Shown one piece after another: positions 13,349 through 20,816 of a stretch of DNA of 24,318 nt. The notes under the pieces are model-generated. The model searched no databases. It worked only from the letters and a program-made list of their open reading frames with translations, and was not told where the DNA came from. How positions within the stretch are numbered: position 1 is the first letter of the stretch; the number at the start of each line of letters is the position of its first letter. Source of the stretch: ZC4RG30 sp964632365 (GTDB lineage: Bacteria > Pseudomonadota > Gammaproteobacteria > Steroidobacterales > Steroidobacteraceae); NCBI GenBank assembly GCA_964632365.1, contig CAZWDR010000034.1, positions 1-24,318 on the forward strand. The letters run 5' to 3'. Made by a program: the position numbers and the translations under genes.

Positions 13349-15550
13349 ATGATGGACGGCAATCAGCAGACCGGGCGCCCCGCCTCGCGCTCACGGCGGC
13401 GGGTGCGGCCGGTCATCACGCCGCAGCTTCCCGGGCGGCGCTCGCGTTTCCTCGAGGACGGCGATCCGGGTCCGCTGGGCGCCACCTGGGACGGGCGTGG
13501 CGTCAACTTCGCGCTGTTCTCCGCGCATGCCACGCATGTGGAGCTGTGCCTGTTCGATACCCGCGGCGAGCGGGAGGTCGATCGCATCCAGCTGCGCGAG
13601 CGCACCGACGAGATCTGGCATGGCTATCTGCCCGAGGGGCGGCCCGGACTCCTCTACGGCTATCGCGTCTACGGTCCGTACGAGCCGCGTCACGGGTTGC
13701 GCTTCAACCCGAACAAGCTGCTGCTCGACCCTTATGCGCGCAAGCTGGTCGGACCGCTGAAATGGGGCCCGGAGATCTTCGGCTACGAGCTCGGCCATCG
13801 ACATGGCGACCTGTCCTTCGACCTGCGCGACAGTGCGCCGCTGGTGCCCCGCTGCGCGGTGGTCGATCCATTCGCGGCCGCACCCGACGCGGTGGCCGGC
13901 CCGCGCACGCCGTGGAACCGCACCGTCATCTATGAGCTGCATGTGCGCGGCTACACGAAGTTGCACCCCGACGTGCCCTCGTCGATGCGCGGCACCTTTG
14001 CGGGCCTCGCCTCCGACGAGGTGATTGCGTCGCTGCAGCGCCTCGGCATCACGGCGGTGGAGCTGCTGCCCATCCACGCCTTCGTCGATGACGGTTATCT
14101 GGTCGACAAGGGCCTGCGCAACTACTGGGGATACAACAGCATCGGCTTCTTTGCGCCGATGCCGCGATATCTGTCCTCCGGCGAGATCGGCGAATTCCGT
14201 GCGATGGTGCGGCGCTTTCACGAGGCCGGCATCGAAGTGATCATGGACGTGGTGTACAACCACACCGCCGAAGGCAACGAGCTCGGTCCCACGCTGTCGT
14301 TCAAGGGCATCGACAACCGGGCCTACTACCGCCTGCAGAAGAACGCCCGCTATTACATCAACGACACCGGTACCGGCAACGTGCTGGATGCCTCCAATCC
14401 GCGCGTCGTGCAGATGATCGCCGACAGCCTGCGCTACTGGGTGACTGAGATGGGGGTGGATGGATTCCGCTTCGACCTCGCCACCATCCTCGCGCGGCGC
14501 CCCGATGGATTCACCGAGCGCTCCGGATTCCTCGATGTCTGCCGGCAGGATCCGGTGCTGTCGCGCGTGAAGCTGATCGCCGAGCCCTGGGATGTGGGTC
14601 CGGGCGGCTACCAGGTGGGCAACTTCCCGCCGGGCTGGGCGGAATGGAACGACAAGTTCCGCGACACCGTGCGCGCCTTCTGGCGCGGTGATTTCGGCCA
14701 GCGCGGACACCTGGCCTCGCGCCTGTGCGCGACCCCGGAGCTGTTCAACCGGCGCAGCCGCCGGCCCTGGGCCTGCGTGAATTTCGTCTGCGCGCATGAT
14801 GGCTTCACGCTGCACGATCTTGTTTCCTACAACGGCAAGCACAACGAGGCCAATGGCGAGGACAACCGCGACGGCACCGACGACAACAATTCGTGGAACC
14901 ATGGCGCGGAGGGGCCGACCGACGACCCCGCGATCATTGCGCTGCGCGAGAAGCAGAAGCGCAACATGCTTGCCACGCTGCTGCTGTCGCAGGGCACCCC
15001 GATGCTGCTGGCCGGCGATGAAGTGGGCCACAGCCAGCGTGGCAACAACAATGCCTATGCCCAGGACAACGAGATCAGCTGGATCGACTGGGCCGCCGTC
15101 GGTGCCGAGGGTCAGGCGCTGCGCAATTTCACGCAGCGCGTGATTGCGCTGCGCCAGCAGTACGCGCCGGTGCGCCAGCCGCGCTTCCTGGGCACCTCCC
15201 GCGATGACGAGCGCGGCATCCGCGACGTCGCGTGGTTCAACCTCGATGGTTCCGAGCTGACCACCGCGGATTGGGAAGATCCGGGCCACCGCTGCCTGGG
15301 CGTGGTGCTCGACTCACGCCTGGTCCCCGGCACCCCCGCGACGCTGATGCTGATGCTCAACGCGCACGATGGCGACCTGCAGTTCGTGCTGCCGCAGATC
15401 CCGGGCCACTGGCGCCTGCTGCTGGACACGCACGATCCGGACACGGAAGCGACCCTTGCGCACGGCGAGCCCTACGCCCTGCGCGCGCGCTCGCTGGCGC
15501 TGCTGGTCCTGGAACCGGCCGGAGAGGCGCATCCGGAACCGGCAGGCTGA
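13349..15550 (+). CDS. glgX: Glycogen debranching enzyme GlgX/TreX (GH13 isoamylase type)
   Basis: Hydrolyses alpha-1,6 branches of glycogen to release linear malto-oligosaccharides. With this start the protein is 733 aa, normal for the family. An N-terminal CBM48/isoamylase domain begins near 'PLGATWDGRGVNFALFSAHATHVELCLFD'. The catalytic barrel carries all GH13 motifs: region I 'MDVVYNH' (Asp300), nucleophile Asp376 in 'GFRFDLA', acid/base Glu412 in 'IAEPWD' and Asp484 in 'CAHDGF'. The GlgX-specific 'NWSWN'-like stretch reads 'DNNSWNHGAEGPTDD'. Start is uncertain: GTG 13343, ATG 13349 and ATG 13352 are in frame and none has a good ribosome-binding site; coupling to the upstream DUF2383 gene is likely. 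treY begins two bases after the stop, so in this context the enzyme is TreX, feeding TreY. Confidence 0.94.
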   Translation: MMDGNQQTGRPASRSRRRVRPVITPQLPGRRSRFLEDGDPGPLGATWDGRGVNFALFSAHATHVELCLFDTRGEREVDRIQLRERTDEIWHGYLPEGRPGLLYGYRVYGPYEPRHGLRFNPNKLLLDPYARKLVGPLKWGPEIFGYELGHRHGDLSFDLRDSAPLVPRCAVVDPFAAAPDAVAGPRTPWNRTVIYELHVRGYTKLHPDVPSSMRGTFAGLASDEVIASLQRLGITAVELLPIHAFVDDGYLVDKGLRNYWGYNSIGFFAPMPRYLSSGEIGEFRAMVRRFHEAGIEVIMDVVYNHTAEGNELGPTLSFKGIDNRAYYRLQKNARYYINDTGTGNVLDASNPRVVQMIADSLRYWVTEMGVDGFRFDLATILARRPDGFTERSGFLDVCRQDPVLSRVKLIAEPWDVGPGGYQVGNFPPGWAEWNDKFRDTVRAFWRGDFGQRGHLASRLCATPELFNRRSRRPWACVNFVCAHDGFTLHDLVSYNGKHNEANGEDNRDGTDDNNSWNHGAEGPTDDPAIIALREKQKRNMLATLLLSQGTPMLLAGDEVGHSQRGNNNAYAQDNEISWIDWAAVGAEGQALRNFTQRVIALRQQYAPVRQPRFLGTSRDDERGIRDVAWFNLDGSELTTADWEDPGHRCLGVVLDSRLVPGTPATLMLMLNAHDGDLQFVLPQIPGHWRLLLDTHDPDTEATLAHGEPYALRARSLALLVLEPAGEAHPEPAG

Positions 15551-15551
15551 C

Positions 15552-18389
15552 GTGCTGCAGGCCACCTACCGCATCCAGCTGCACGCCCGGTTCGGCTTCG
15601 CCGACGTGCAGCGGGCGCTGCCCTACCTGCACAGCCTCGGCATCACCCATCTGTATCTGTCGCCGATCTTCCACAGCCGCGCGGGCAGCACGCACGGCTA
15701 TGACGTGATCGACCATGGACGCATCGATCCGGACCTTGGCGATCGCGAAGGCTTCGAGTCGCTGGTCGCCGCCGCGCGCAAGCTTGGCATGGGGGTCGTC
15801 CTCGACATCGTGCCCAACCACATGGCGGTGCTCGGCGTCGAGAACGCGCTGTGGATGGACGTGCTCGAAAACGGTCCGGCCTCCCGCTTCGCCTGCTATT
15901 TCGACATCGACTGGACGCCGGCGCGCCAGACGATGCGCAACCGCCTGCTCGTTCCCATCCTGGGCGCGCCGCTGGGCGAGGTGATCGAGCGCGGCGAGAT
16001 CGGCCTGGTGTTCCGAGCCGAGGCGGGCACCTTCCATGTGAAGTATTTCGACCACCTGCTGCCGGTCGAGCCGCGCAGCTATCCATGCATCCTGCGCGCT
16101 GCCGAGCGCCATTCGCGCCGGGCCCACCTCGAGGTCGACGCCGCCCAGGAGCTGGCGAGCCTGCTTGACCTGTTTGCGGCGCTGCCGCCGCCACTGGCTG
16201 CGGAACCGGAGGTGCTGCAGGTCCGCGACCGCGACCGGCAGGTGAACCAGCGTCGCCTGGCGCGACTGTGCCAGCGGGAGCCGGGCATCCTGCGGCTGAT
16301 CGAGGCCGCGCTCGAGCGCATCAACCCGCCGTCTCCGGATCCAGAGCTGCTCGAGGAACTGCTGCAGGCACAGCCGTACCGGCTGGCGTTCTGGCGCGTG
16401 TCGGGCGAGGAAATCAACTATCGCCGTTTCTTCGACGTGAACGAACTGGCTGCGGTGCGCATGGAAGATCCGGAGGTGTTCCAGCGTTCGCACAGCCTGC
16501 TGCGCGAGCTGTGGCATGCGCGCCTGATCGATGGCGTGCGTGTGGACCATGCCGACGGCCTGTACGACCCGGCGGAGTATTTCCGCCGCCTGCGTGATGT
16601 GCTGACGCAGGAGGCTGACCAGCGCCGGCCGTGGATCGTGGTCGAGAAGATCCTCGGCCTCGGCGAGCGGCTGCGCAGCGACTGGTGCGTCGATGGCACC
16701 ACTGGCTACGAATTTGGCGCGCTGGTGACCGGGTGGCTGTCCAACGGCGCCGGCATTGCGGAGCTGGACCGCACCTGGCGGCGTCATGTCGGCGGCACGG
16801 TGCCCTACGGGGAAATCGTCTACCACAGCAAGAAGCAGGTGATGCAGACCTCGCTTGCGGCCGAGATCAGCAATCTGGCTGCGCGCCTGGACCGCCTGGC
16901 ACAGCGCCACCGCAACACCACGGACTTCACGCTGTTCGACCTGCGGGCGGCGATCGTCGAGGTGATCGCGAGCTTTCCGGTCTATCGCACCTACATCACG
17001 CCAGGCCACATGAGCCCCGAGGATGTGCAGAACGTGCACCGTGCCATCGGTGCCGCGTACAGCCGCAAGCATGGTGCGCACCGCGCGCTGGAGTTCCTCG
17101 AGCGGGTGCTGCTGGGCGCACTGGAAGGGGACCCGCAGCGCGCGGCCGCCGCGTTGGAGTTCACGCAGAAGTTCCAGCAGGTCACCTCGCCGGTGATGGC
17201 CAAGGGTGTCGAGGACACCGCGTTCTACCGCTTCGCGCGCTACCTGCCGATGAACGAGGTCGGTGGGGACCCGGATGCCGGTGCGGTGTCGACCGAGCTG
17301 CTGCATCGGGCCAACGAGGAGCGCGCACGCGACTGGCCCTGCGCGATGCTTTCCACCTCGACCCATGACAGCAAGCGCAGCGAGGATGCACGCTGGCGCC
17401 TGTGCGTGCTGAGCGAGATCGCCCCTGAATGGGCGCAGTCGCTCGGACGCTGGCGCCGGCTCAAGCGCGGACGCCGCGCCACCGGCGCGCCCGAGGTGGT
17501 GCAGGAGTACATCCTGCTGCAGGCGCTGCTGGGCATCTGGCCGGCGGACCCGGCCAGCGTGGACGCGGAAAGCCTGCGGACGCGGCTGTGCGAATACTCG
17601 CTGAAGGCGGCCCGCGAGGCGAAGGAAGACACCTCGTGGCTCGACCCGGACGAGGAAGCCGAAGCGAGGCTGCGCGAACTGGTGAGCACGATGTTGCCCG
17701 AGCAGGGCGCGTCGGGGTTCGAGCGCTACTTCCGCGCCGTCATCGATCCGGTTGTGTTCTTCGGCATGCTGAACTCACTCAGTGCGGTGACCTTGAAGCT
17801 CACCGCGCCCGGCATCCCGGACCTCTATCAAGGCACTGAGCGGCCCTTGCTCGCGCTCGTCGATCCGGACAACCGCCGGCCCGTGGACCTTGCGGCGCAC
17901 GCCGCCCAGCTCGACGCGCTCGATGCGATGCTGGCGCGCGAGCCGGCCGAGGCGGTGATCGAGCAGCTTCGCGCCAGCTGGCAGGACGGCCGGATCAAGC
18001 TGTTCGTCACCAGTCGCCTGTTGCGGCTGCGCACGGCGACTCCCGCCGTGTTCCAGGGTGAATACCTGGCGCTGGGCACGCGTGGAACACGCAGTGAACA
18101 TGTCTGTGCGTTCGCGCGCCTCGCCGGCGATGCCGCGGTGATCAGTGTGGTGTCGCGCTGGGCAGCCACGCTGTCGCAGGGCGCGGTGCAGACGCCGCTG
18201 GGCGAGGCGGCGTGGGAAGACACCGCGGTGCTGCTGCCGCCGAAGGTCCCGACCGGACGCTACCGCGATGTGTTCACCGGGCACGTGCACGAGGTCGTCG
18301 CATCCGGTGAGGGTGCATCGCTGGCCGCGGCGGAACTTTTCACGGCGTTGCCCTGCTGCGTGCTGGTGCGGGTGGACGACACCGCCTGA
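15552..18389 (+). CDS. treY: Malto-oligosyltrehalose synthase (TreY)
   Basis: Intramolecular transglucosylase converting the reducing-end alpha-1,4 link of malto-oligosaccharides to alpha,alpha-1,1, the first committed step of the TreYZ trehalose route. It is 945 aa, long but within the range for proteobacterial TreY. It opens with the family-typical 'ATYRIQLHARFGFADVQRALPYLHSLGITHLYLSPI'. GH13 motifs are intact: 'LDIVPNHMA', nucleophile Asp332 in 'VRVDHADGLYDP', Glu365 in 'IVVEKILG' and Asp606 in 'STSTHDSKRSEDAR'. 'GVEDTAFYRF' and 'PGIPDLYQGTE' are further TreY signatures. The start is GTG 15552, one base after the glgX stop; the upstream in-frame extension lies inside glgX. The partner treZ is absent downstream, where only a GDE_C relic is found. 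Confidence 0.95.
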   Translation: MLQATYRIQLHARFGFADVQRALPYLHSLGITHLYLSPIFHSRAGSTHGYDVIDHGRIDPDLGDREGFESLVAAARKLGMGVVLDIVPNHMAVLGVENALWMDVLENGPASRFACYFDIDWTPARQTMRNRLLVPILGAPLGEVIERGEIGLVFRAEAGTFHVKYFDHLLPVEPRSYPCILRAAERHSRRAHLEVDAAQELASLLDLFAALPPPLAAEPEVLQVRDRDRQVNQRRLARLCQREPGILRLIEAALERINPPSPDPELLEELLQAQPYRLAFWRVSGEEINYRRFFDVNELAAVRMEDPEVFQRSHSLLRELWHARLIDGVRVDHADGLYDPAEYFRRLRDVLTQEADQRRPWIVVEKILGLGERLRSDWCVDGTTGYEFGALVTGWLSNGAGIAELDRTWRRHVGGTVPYGEIVYHSKKQVMQTSLAAEISNLAARLDRLAQRHRNTTDFTLFDLRAAIVEVIASFPVYRTYITPGHMSPEDVQNVHRAIGAAYSRKHGAHRALEFLERVLLGALEGDPQRAAAALEFTQKFQQVTSPVMAKGVEDTAFYRFARYLPMNEVGGDPDAGAVSTELLHRANEERARDWPCAMLSTSTHDSKRSEDARWRLCVLSEIAPEWAQSLGRWRRLKRGRRATGAPEVVQEYILLQALLGIWPADPASVDAESLRTRLCEYSLKAAREAKEDTSWLDPDEEAEARLRELVSTMLPEQGASGFERYFRAVIDPVVFFGMLNSLSAVTLKLTAPGIPDLYQGTERPLLALVDPDNRRPVDLAAHAAQLDALDAMLAREPAEAVIEQLRASWQDGRIKLFVTSRLLRLRTATPAVFQGEYLALGTRGTRSEHVCAFARLAGDAAVISVVSRWAATLSQGAVQTPLGEAAWEDTAVLLPPKVPTGRYRDVFTGHVHEVVASGEGASLAAAELFTALPCCVLVRVDDTA

Positions 18390-18411
18390 TGCCCGGCGCC
18401 TGAGTCAATGC

Positions 18412-18608
18412 CTGCCTGAAGCCGATGGCGACCGCCGCGCGCGGTGCTCGCCGCATTTCCTGCGCACCTGCAGGTGGCCGGCCTCGGGAGCATCGGCGAG
18501 GTATTCGACGGCTACGCGCCGCATACCCCGCGTGGATGCATCGCGCAGGCCGGAGGGTCGCCCAGGTTGCCGCACTGCTGGACGCTGGACCGCGAATCAG
18601 ATCGCTGA
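18412..18608 (+). pseudogene. Relic of the C-terminus of a glycogen debranching enzyme (GDE_C / amylo-alpha-1,6-glucosidase)
   Basis: Frame beginning 18420 reads 'AVLAAFPAHLQVAGLG' then 'SIGEVFDGYAPHTPRGCIAQA'. This matches the C-terminal signature of GDE_C-type debranching enzymes (normally '..GLG.ISEIFDGD.PH.PRGCIAQAWSVAEVLR'). After 'CIAQA' the expected Trp is lost. Adding a single T between 18551 and 18552 restores 'AQAWRVAQVAALLDAG' in the next frame. Upstream, 'EADGDRRAR' in yet another frame looks like the preceding helix. No start codon, no ribosome-binding site, at least one and probably two frameshifts, and the whole N-terminal ~600 residues are missing. A TGA at 18417-18419 precedes the frame. 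The end overlaps the convergent DUF2934 gene. Confidence 0.7.
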
Positions 18609-19001
18609 GCGGCGCTGCGAGCGGCCTTTGCCACGGGTCCGCGGCGCATTGGGAGGAATGCCGCGGGGCGCGGCGGCGACCTGCGTGGCCTCGGCGCGAT
18701 CCGTGCCACTGGTTGCGCCACTCGCCGCGCCACCGGGCGACGGCACATCATCCAGCGCATTGCTGCCGCTGGCCGCGGTGCTGGCCGACGGCACATCGTC
18801 CACCCCATTGCCCACGGCGCCATCGCCGGCGGCCGACACCGGGGGCGGCACCGACAGCACCTCGTTGTCCGGCATGGAAGCGGACTCGAGCATGCGGCAG
18901 GCCTGCTCCCAGTCGACGTCGGGGGAACCCTGCGGGCAGCCGCGCTGCTGCCAGAGCTCATAGGCGAGCTGGGCGATACGATCCTGGGATTGTTGCTGCA
19001 T
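18597..19001 (-). CDS. DUF2934 domain protein with repetitive, low-complexity tail
   Basis: Protein of 134 aa. The first ~45 residues are a DUF2934 domain: 'QDRIAQLAYELWQQRGCPQGSPDVDWEQACRML' has the characteristic 'RI...AY.LWE..G.P.G.D..DW..A'. The rest is disordered: an Ala/Ser/Gly/Pro/Asp-rich region with two copies of 'N-x-(V/L)-DDVPS', then a basic end ('RTRGKGRSQRRSAI'). DUF2934 proteins are small and of unknown function. The start at 19001 has GAGGAG six bases upstream (19008-19013); an in-frame ATG at 19064 is rejected for lacking one. It is convergent with the trehalose genes and its last codons overlap the debranching-enzyme relic, so its present stop may have been acquired from that decayed sequence. 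Confidence 0.75.
   Translation of the reverse strand: MQQQSQDRIAQLAYELWQQRGCPQGSPDVDWEQACRMLESASMPDNEVLSVPPPVSAAGDGAVGNGVDDVPSASTAASGSNALDDVPSPGGAASGATSGTDRAEATQVAAAPRGIPPNAPRTRGKGRSQRRSAI
18739..18834. repeat. Two imperfect 48-bp tandem units in the DUF2934 gene
   Basis: Units 18739-18786 and 18787-18834 both start GACGGCACATC(A/G)TCCA and share most of their first 24 bases (down to CATTG); the second halves have diverged. The period is a multiple of three, so the reading frame is kept and each unit encodes one 'DDVPS' segment of the disordered tail. This looks like an in-frame slippage duplication. Confidence 0.65.
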
Positions 19002-19247
19002 GGTCGACTCCTCGAGAAGGGCTGGAATGCAGCCACAATGGGTGGGTCGCAGGCGCGCGGCCATCAGCAGCGGGCCCGCAGTCCGGGTCAGCGCATTCCT
19101 ACGACCGATGACTCAACGACCCGGTTGGGGAACCGGACGCACGGGGTCATCGTGCAGGGTTGACCAAGGGGGCCGTCCGACCTTCGTTCCGGCGGCAGCG
19201 CGCTGGACCAGCAGTGTGCGCATGGCGCGCCGTTGGCATTCGCTGCC

Positions 19248-19272
19248 GGAGGATCATACGATGCCTCCATGA
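19248..19272 (+). promoter_or_regulatory. Ribosome-binding site in a small hairpin with a 3-codon upstream frame
   Basis: GGAGG (19248-19252) can pair with CCTCC (19264-19268), and CAT (19255-19257) with ATG (19261-19263), around an ACG loop. The GGAGG is spaced 8 bases from the ATG at 19261, which reads Met-Pro-Pro-stop. The TGA of that mini-frame overlaps the ATG of the PPIase gene at 19269 (ATGA). The PPIase start itself is 16 bases from GGAGG, too far for ordinary use, so reinitiation from the mini-frame is plausible. Confidence 0.4.
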
Positions 19273-19982
19273 CGCGCATCCGACTCCCCGGCCTGCTGCC
19301 GCTGCTCGCGACGATGCTGATGAGCGGGCTGGCCGGCGCGCAGGAGCACGCCGCATCCGCAGACCCACCCGCACCTGCGCCGGCAGCGGCACCGTCACTG
19401 GAACCGTCACTGGCACCGTCACCGAATCCGCCACCCGAAGCGCCCCCGGCCCCGGTCACCACCACCGTCGTGATGACGACGGCGCTGGGCGAGATCCACC
19501 TCGCGCTGGAGGTCGAGCGCGCACCGGTCACGGCCGCGAACTTCCTGCGCTATGTCGACAGCAAGCGCTTCGACGGCATGAGTTTCTATCGCGCGCACAA
19601 GGTCAGCGAGGACGGGCGCTACGCCATCGTGCAGGGTGGCCTGCAGGGCGATCCGAAGAAAGTCTACAAGCCCATCGCGCACGAGTCGCCGCAGCAGACC
19701 GGTCTGTCGCATGTGGATGGCGCGATCTCGATGGCGCGCGAGAATCCCGGCACTGCGGTGGCGGATTTCTTCATCGTCGTCGGCGATCTGGTCTCGATGG
19801 ATGGCAAGCCGGATGGCGATCCGGGTTACGCCGTGTTCGGCCGGGTGGTGCAGGGCATGGATGTGGTGCGCGCGATGCTCGAGCTGCCGCGCAGTGCGCA
19901 GGCACGCAACCCGGTGATGCAGGGGCAGATGCTGGCCGACCCGGTCAAGGTGCAGACCGTGCGCCGTCTCGCGGGGCGGTAG
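19269..19982 (+). CDS. Exported cyclophilin-type peptidyl-prolyl cis-trans isomerase
   Basis: Cyclophilin-fold prolyl isomerase, 237 aa. Residues 1-24 are a signal peptide (hydrophobic 'LPGLLPLLATMLMSGLAGA', cleavage before QEH), so it acts in the periplasm or is membrane-linked. A Pro/Ala/Ser-rich linker of about 40 residues follows, partly built from a 12-bp repeat. The catalytic domain starts at 'VVMTTALGEIHLALEVERAPVTAANFLRYVDSKRFDGMSFYRAH'. It contains the bacterial cyclophilin core 'AISMARENPGTAVADFFIVVGD' and 'GYAVFGRVVQGMDVVRAML'. Start at 19269: a TTG-initiated extension to 19233 is unlikely. The GGAGG upstream is placed better for a three-codon frame at 19261 that overlaps this ATG. 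A standalone gene, with the SDR gene 75 bases downstream. Confidence 0.9.
   Translation: MTRIRLPGLLPLLATMLMSGLAGAQEHAASADPPAPAPAAAPSLEPSLAPSPNPPPEAPPAPVTTTVVMTTALGEIHLALEVERAPVTAANFLRYVDSKRFDGMSFYRAHKVSEDGRYAIVQGGLQGDPKKVYKPIAHESPQQTGLSHVDGAISMARENPGTAVADFFIVVGDLVSMDGKPDGDPGYAVFGRVVQGMDVVRAMLELPRSAQARNPVMQGQMLADPVKVQTVRRLAGR
19391..19426 (+). repeat. Three 12-bp tandem units in the PPIase linker
   Basis: ACCGTCACTGGA, ACCGTCACTGGC and ACCGTCACCGAA lie head to tail, encoding Pro-Ser-Leu/Pro-rich residues of the linker between signal peptide and catalytic domain. Being a multiple of three, length change here would alter only linker length. Confidence 0.75.
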
Positions 19983-20045
19983 CACCGGCGTTTCCGGTTC
20001 GCGCGCGAACCTCGTCGCGCCGCGCCGGCTGGCGCCCGCTGCAGT

Positions 20046-20051
20046 TAGACT
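20046..20051 (+). promoter_or_regulatory. -10-like element six bases before the SDR start (possible leaderless mRNA)
   Basis: TAGACT (4/6 match to TATAAT, with the key T, A and final T) ends exactly six bases before the ATG at 20058, and no Shine-Dalgarno sequence lies in between or just upstream. Transcription from this element would start at or beside the A of the ATG. No good -35 is seen 17 bases upstream. Confidence 0.35.
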
Positions 20052-20057
20052 GCGCGC

Positions 20058-20813
20058 ATGTCACGCGTCCTCATCACTGCCGGTGCCGGCGGCATCGGCC
20101 TTGCCATCACGCGCGCCTTCCATGCGGCTGGCGCGCGCGTCTTCATCTGCGACATCGACGAGGCGGCGCTGCAGCGGGCCACCGCTGCGATGCCCGGCCT
20201 GCAGGGGCGCCGCTGCGACGTGGGTGACCGCGCGGCGGTGGCCGCAATGGTGGCCGAGGCCGCCGGCGCGCTGGGCGGCCTCGACGTGCTGGTGAACAAC
20301 GCCGGCATCGGCGGTCCGACCACACCGGTGCATGAGCTGGATCCCTCGGACTGGGATGCCGTGCTGCGCGTCAACCTGACCGGGGCCTTCGATGTGGCGC
20401 GCCACGCCATCCCGCACCTGATCGCCGCGCAGGGCGGCTGCATCCTCAACATGTCATCGGCGGCCGGCCGGTTCGGCTACGCCAACCGCGTCGCATACTC
20501 CGCCACCAAGTGGGCGCTGGTGGGGTTCACCAAGACGCTGGCACTGGAGCTGGGGCAGTACGGCATCCGCGCCAACGCCATCGCGCCCGGCGCGGTGGCC
20601 GGCGAACGTGCTGATCGCGTCTTCGCCGGCCGGGCGCAGCTGTCCGGCCGCAGCATCGATGAGGAGAAGCGCCTTGGCCTCGCCAACCAGTCGCTGAAGG
20701 AACTGGTGGATCCGGCCGACATCGCGCAGCTGGCCGTCTTCCTCGCATCCGACGCGGCGAAGTCGATCTCCGGGCAACTGGTTCCCATCGACGGGGACAT
20801 GCAGAGGGCATAG
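20058..20813 (+). CDS. Short-chain dehydrogenase/reductase (SDR) family oxidoreductase
   Basis: Classical SDR of 251 aa. The nucleotide-binding loop is TAGAGGIG (7-14), Asp32 at the end of the second strand favours NAD(H), and NNAG is at 80-83. The catalytic set is Ser134, Tyr147 and Lys151 ('YSATK'). 'GQYGIRANAIAPGAVAGERADRVF' is the substrate-loop region and 'SDAAKSISGQLVPIDGDMQ' the typical end. The substrate cannot be deduced. The Rossmann motif has Ala at the second position of the usual TGxxxGIG, a minor variant. The start at 20058 lacks a ribosome-binding site but has a -10-like TAGACT six bases before it. The TAG stop is followed within three bases by a small ORF and then the lrgAB pair, all on the same strand. 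Confidence 0.92.
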   Translation: MSRVLITAGAGGIGLAITRAFHAAGARVFICDIDEAALQRATAAMPGLQGRRCDVGDRAAVAAMVAEAAGALGGLDVLVNNAGIGGPTTPVHELDPSDWDAVLRVNLTGAFDVARHAIPHLIAAQGGCILNMSSAAGRFGYANRVAYSATKWALVGFTKTLALELGQYGIRANAIAPGAVAGERADRVFAGRAQLSGRSIDEEKRLGLANQSLKELVDPADIAQLAVFLASDAAKSISGQLVPIDGDMQRA

Positions 20814-20816
20814 GCG

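Noticed and set aside
12670..13362. Upstream extension of the MscS-family frame
   Set aside because: It overlaps the DUF2383 gene on the other strand and has no membrane or domain features; the ATG at 12669 begins the first helix.
13391..15289. 632-codon open frame on the minus strand opposite glgX
   Set aside because: Antisense shadow: no recognisable motifs, and glgX has all catalytic residues on the plus strand.
15357..17366. 669-codon open frame on the minus strand opposite treY
   Set aside because: Antisense shadow of treY with low-complexity composition.
18145..18963. Plus-strand open frames running from the treY 3' end through the DUF2934 region
   Set aside because: They are out-of-frame readings of treY and the antisense of the DUF2934 gene; only the short GDE_C-like stretch has recognisable protein similarity.
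19121..19136. CCGGTT-GGGG-AACCGG hairpin as a terminator or operator
   Set aside because: Only 6 bp, no T-run, and it lies upstream of both divergent genes; too weak to call.
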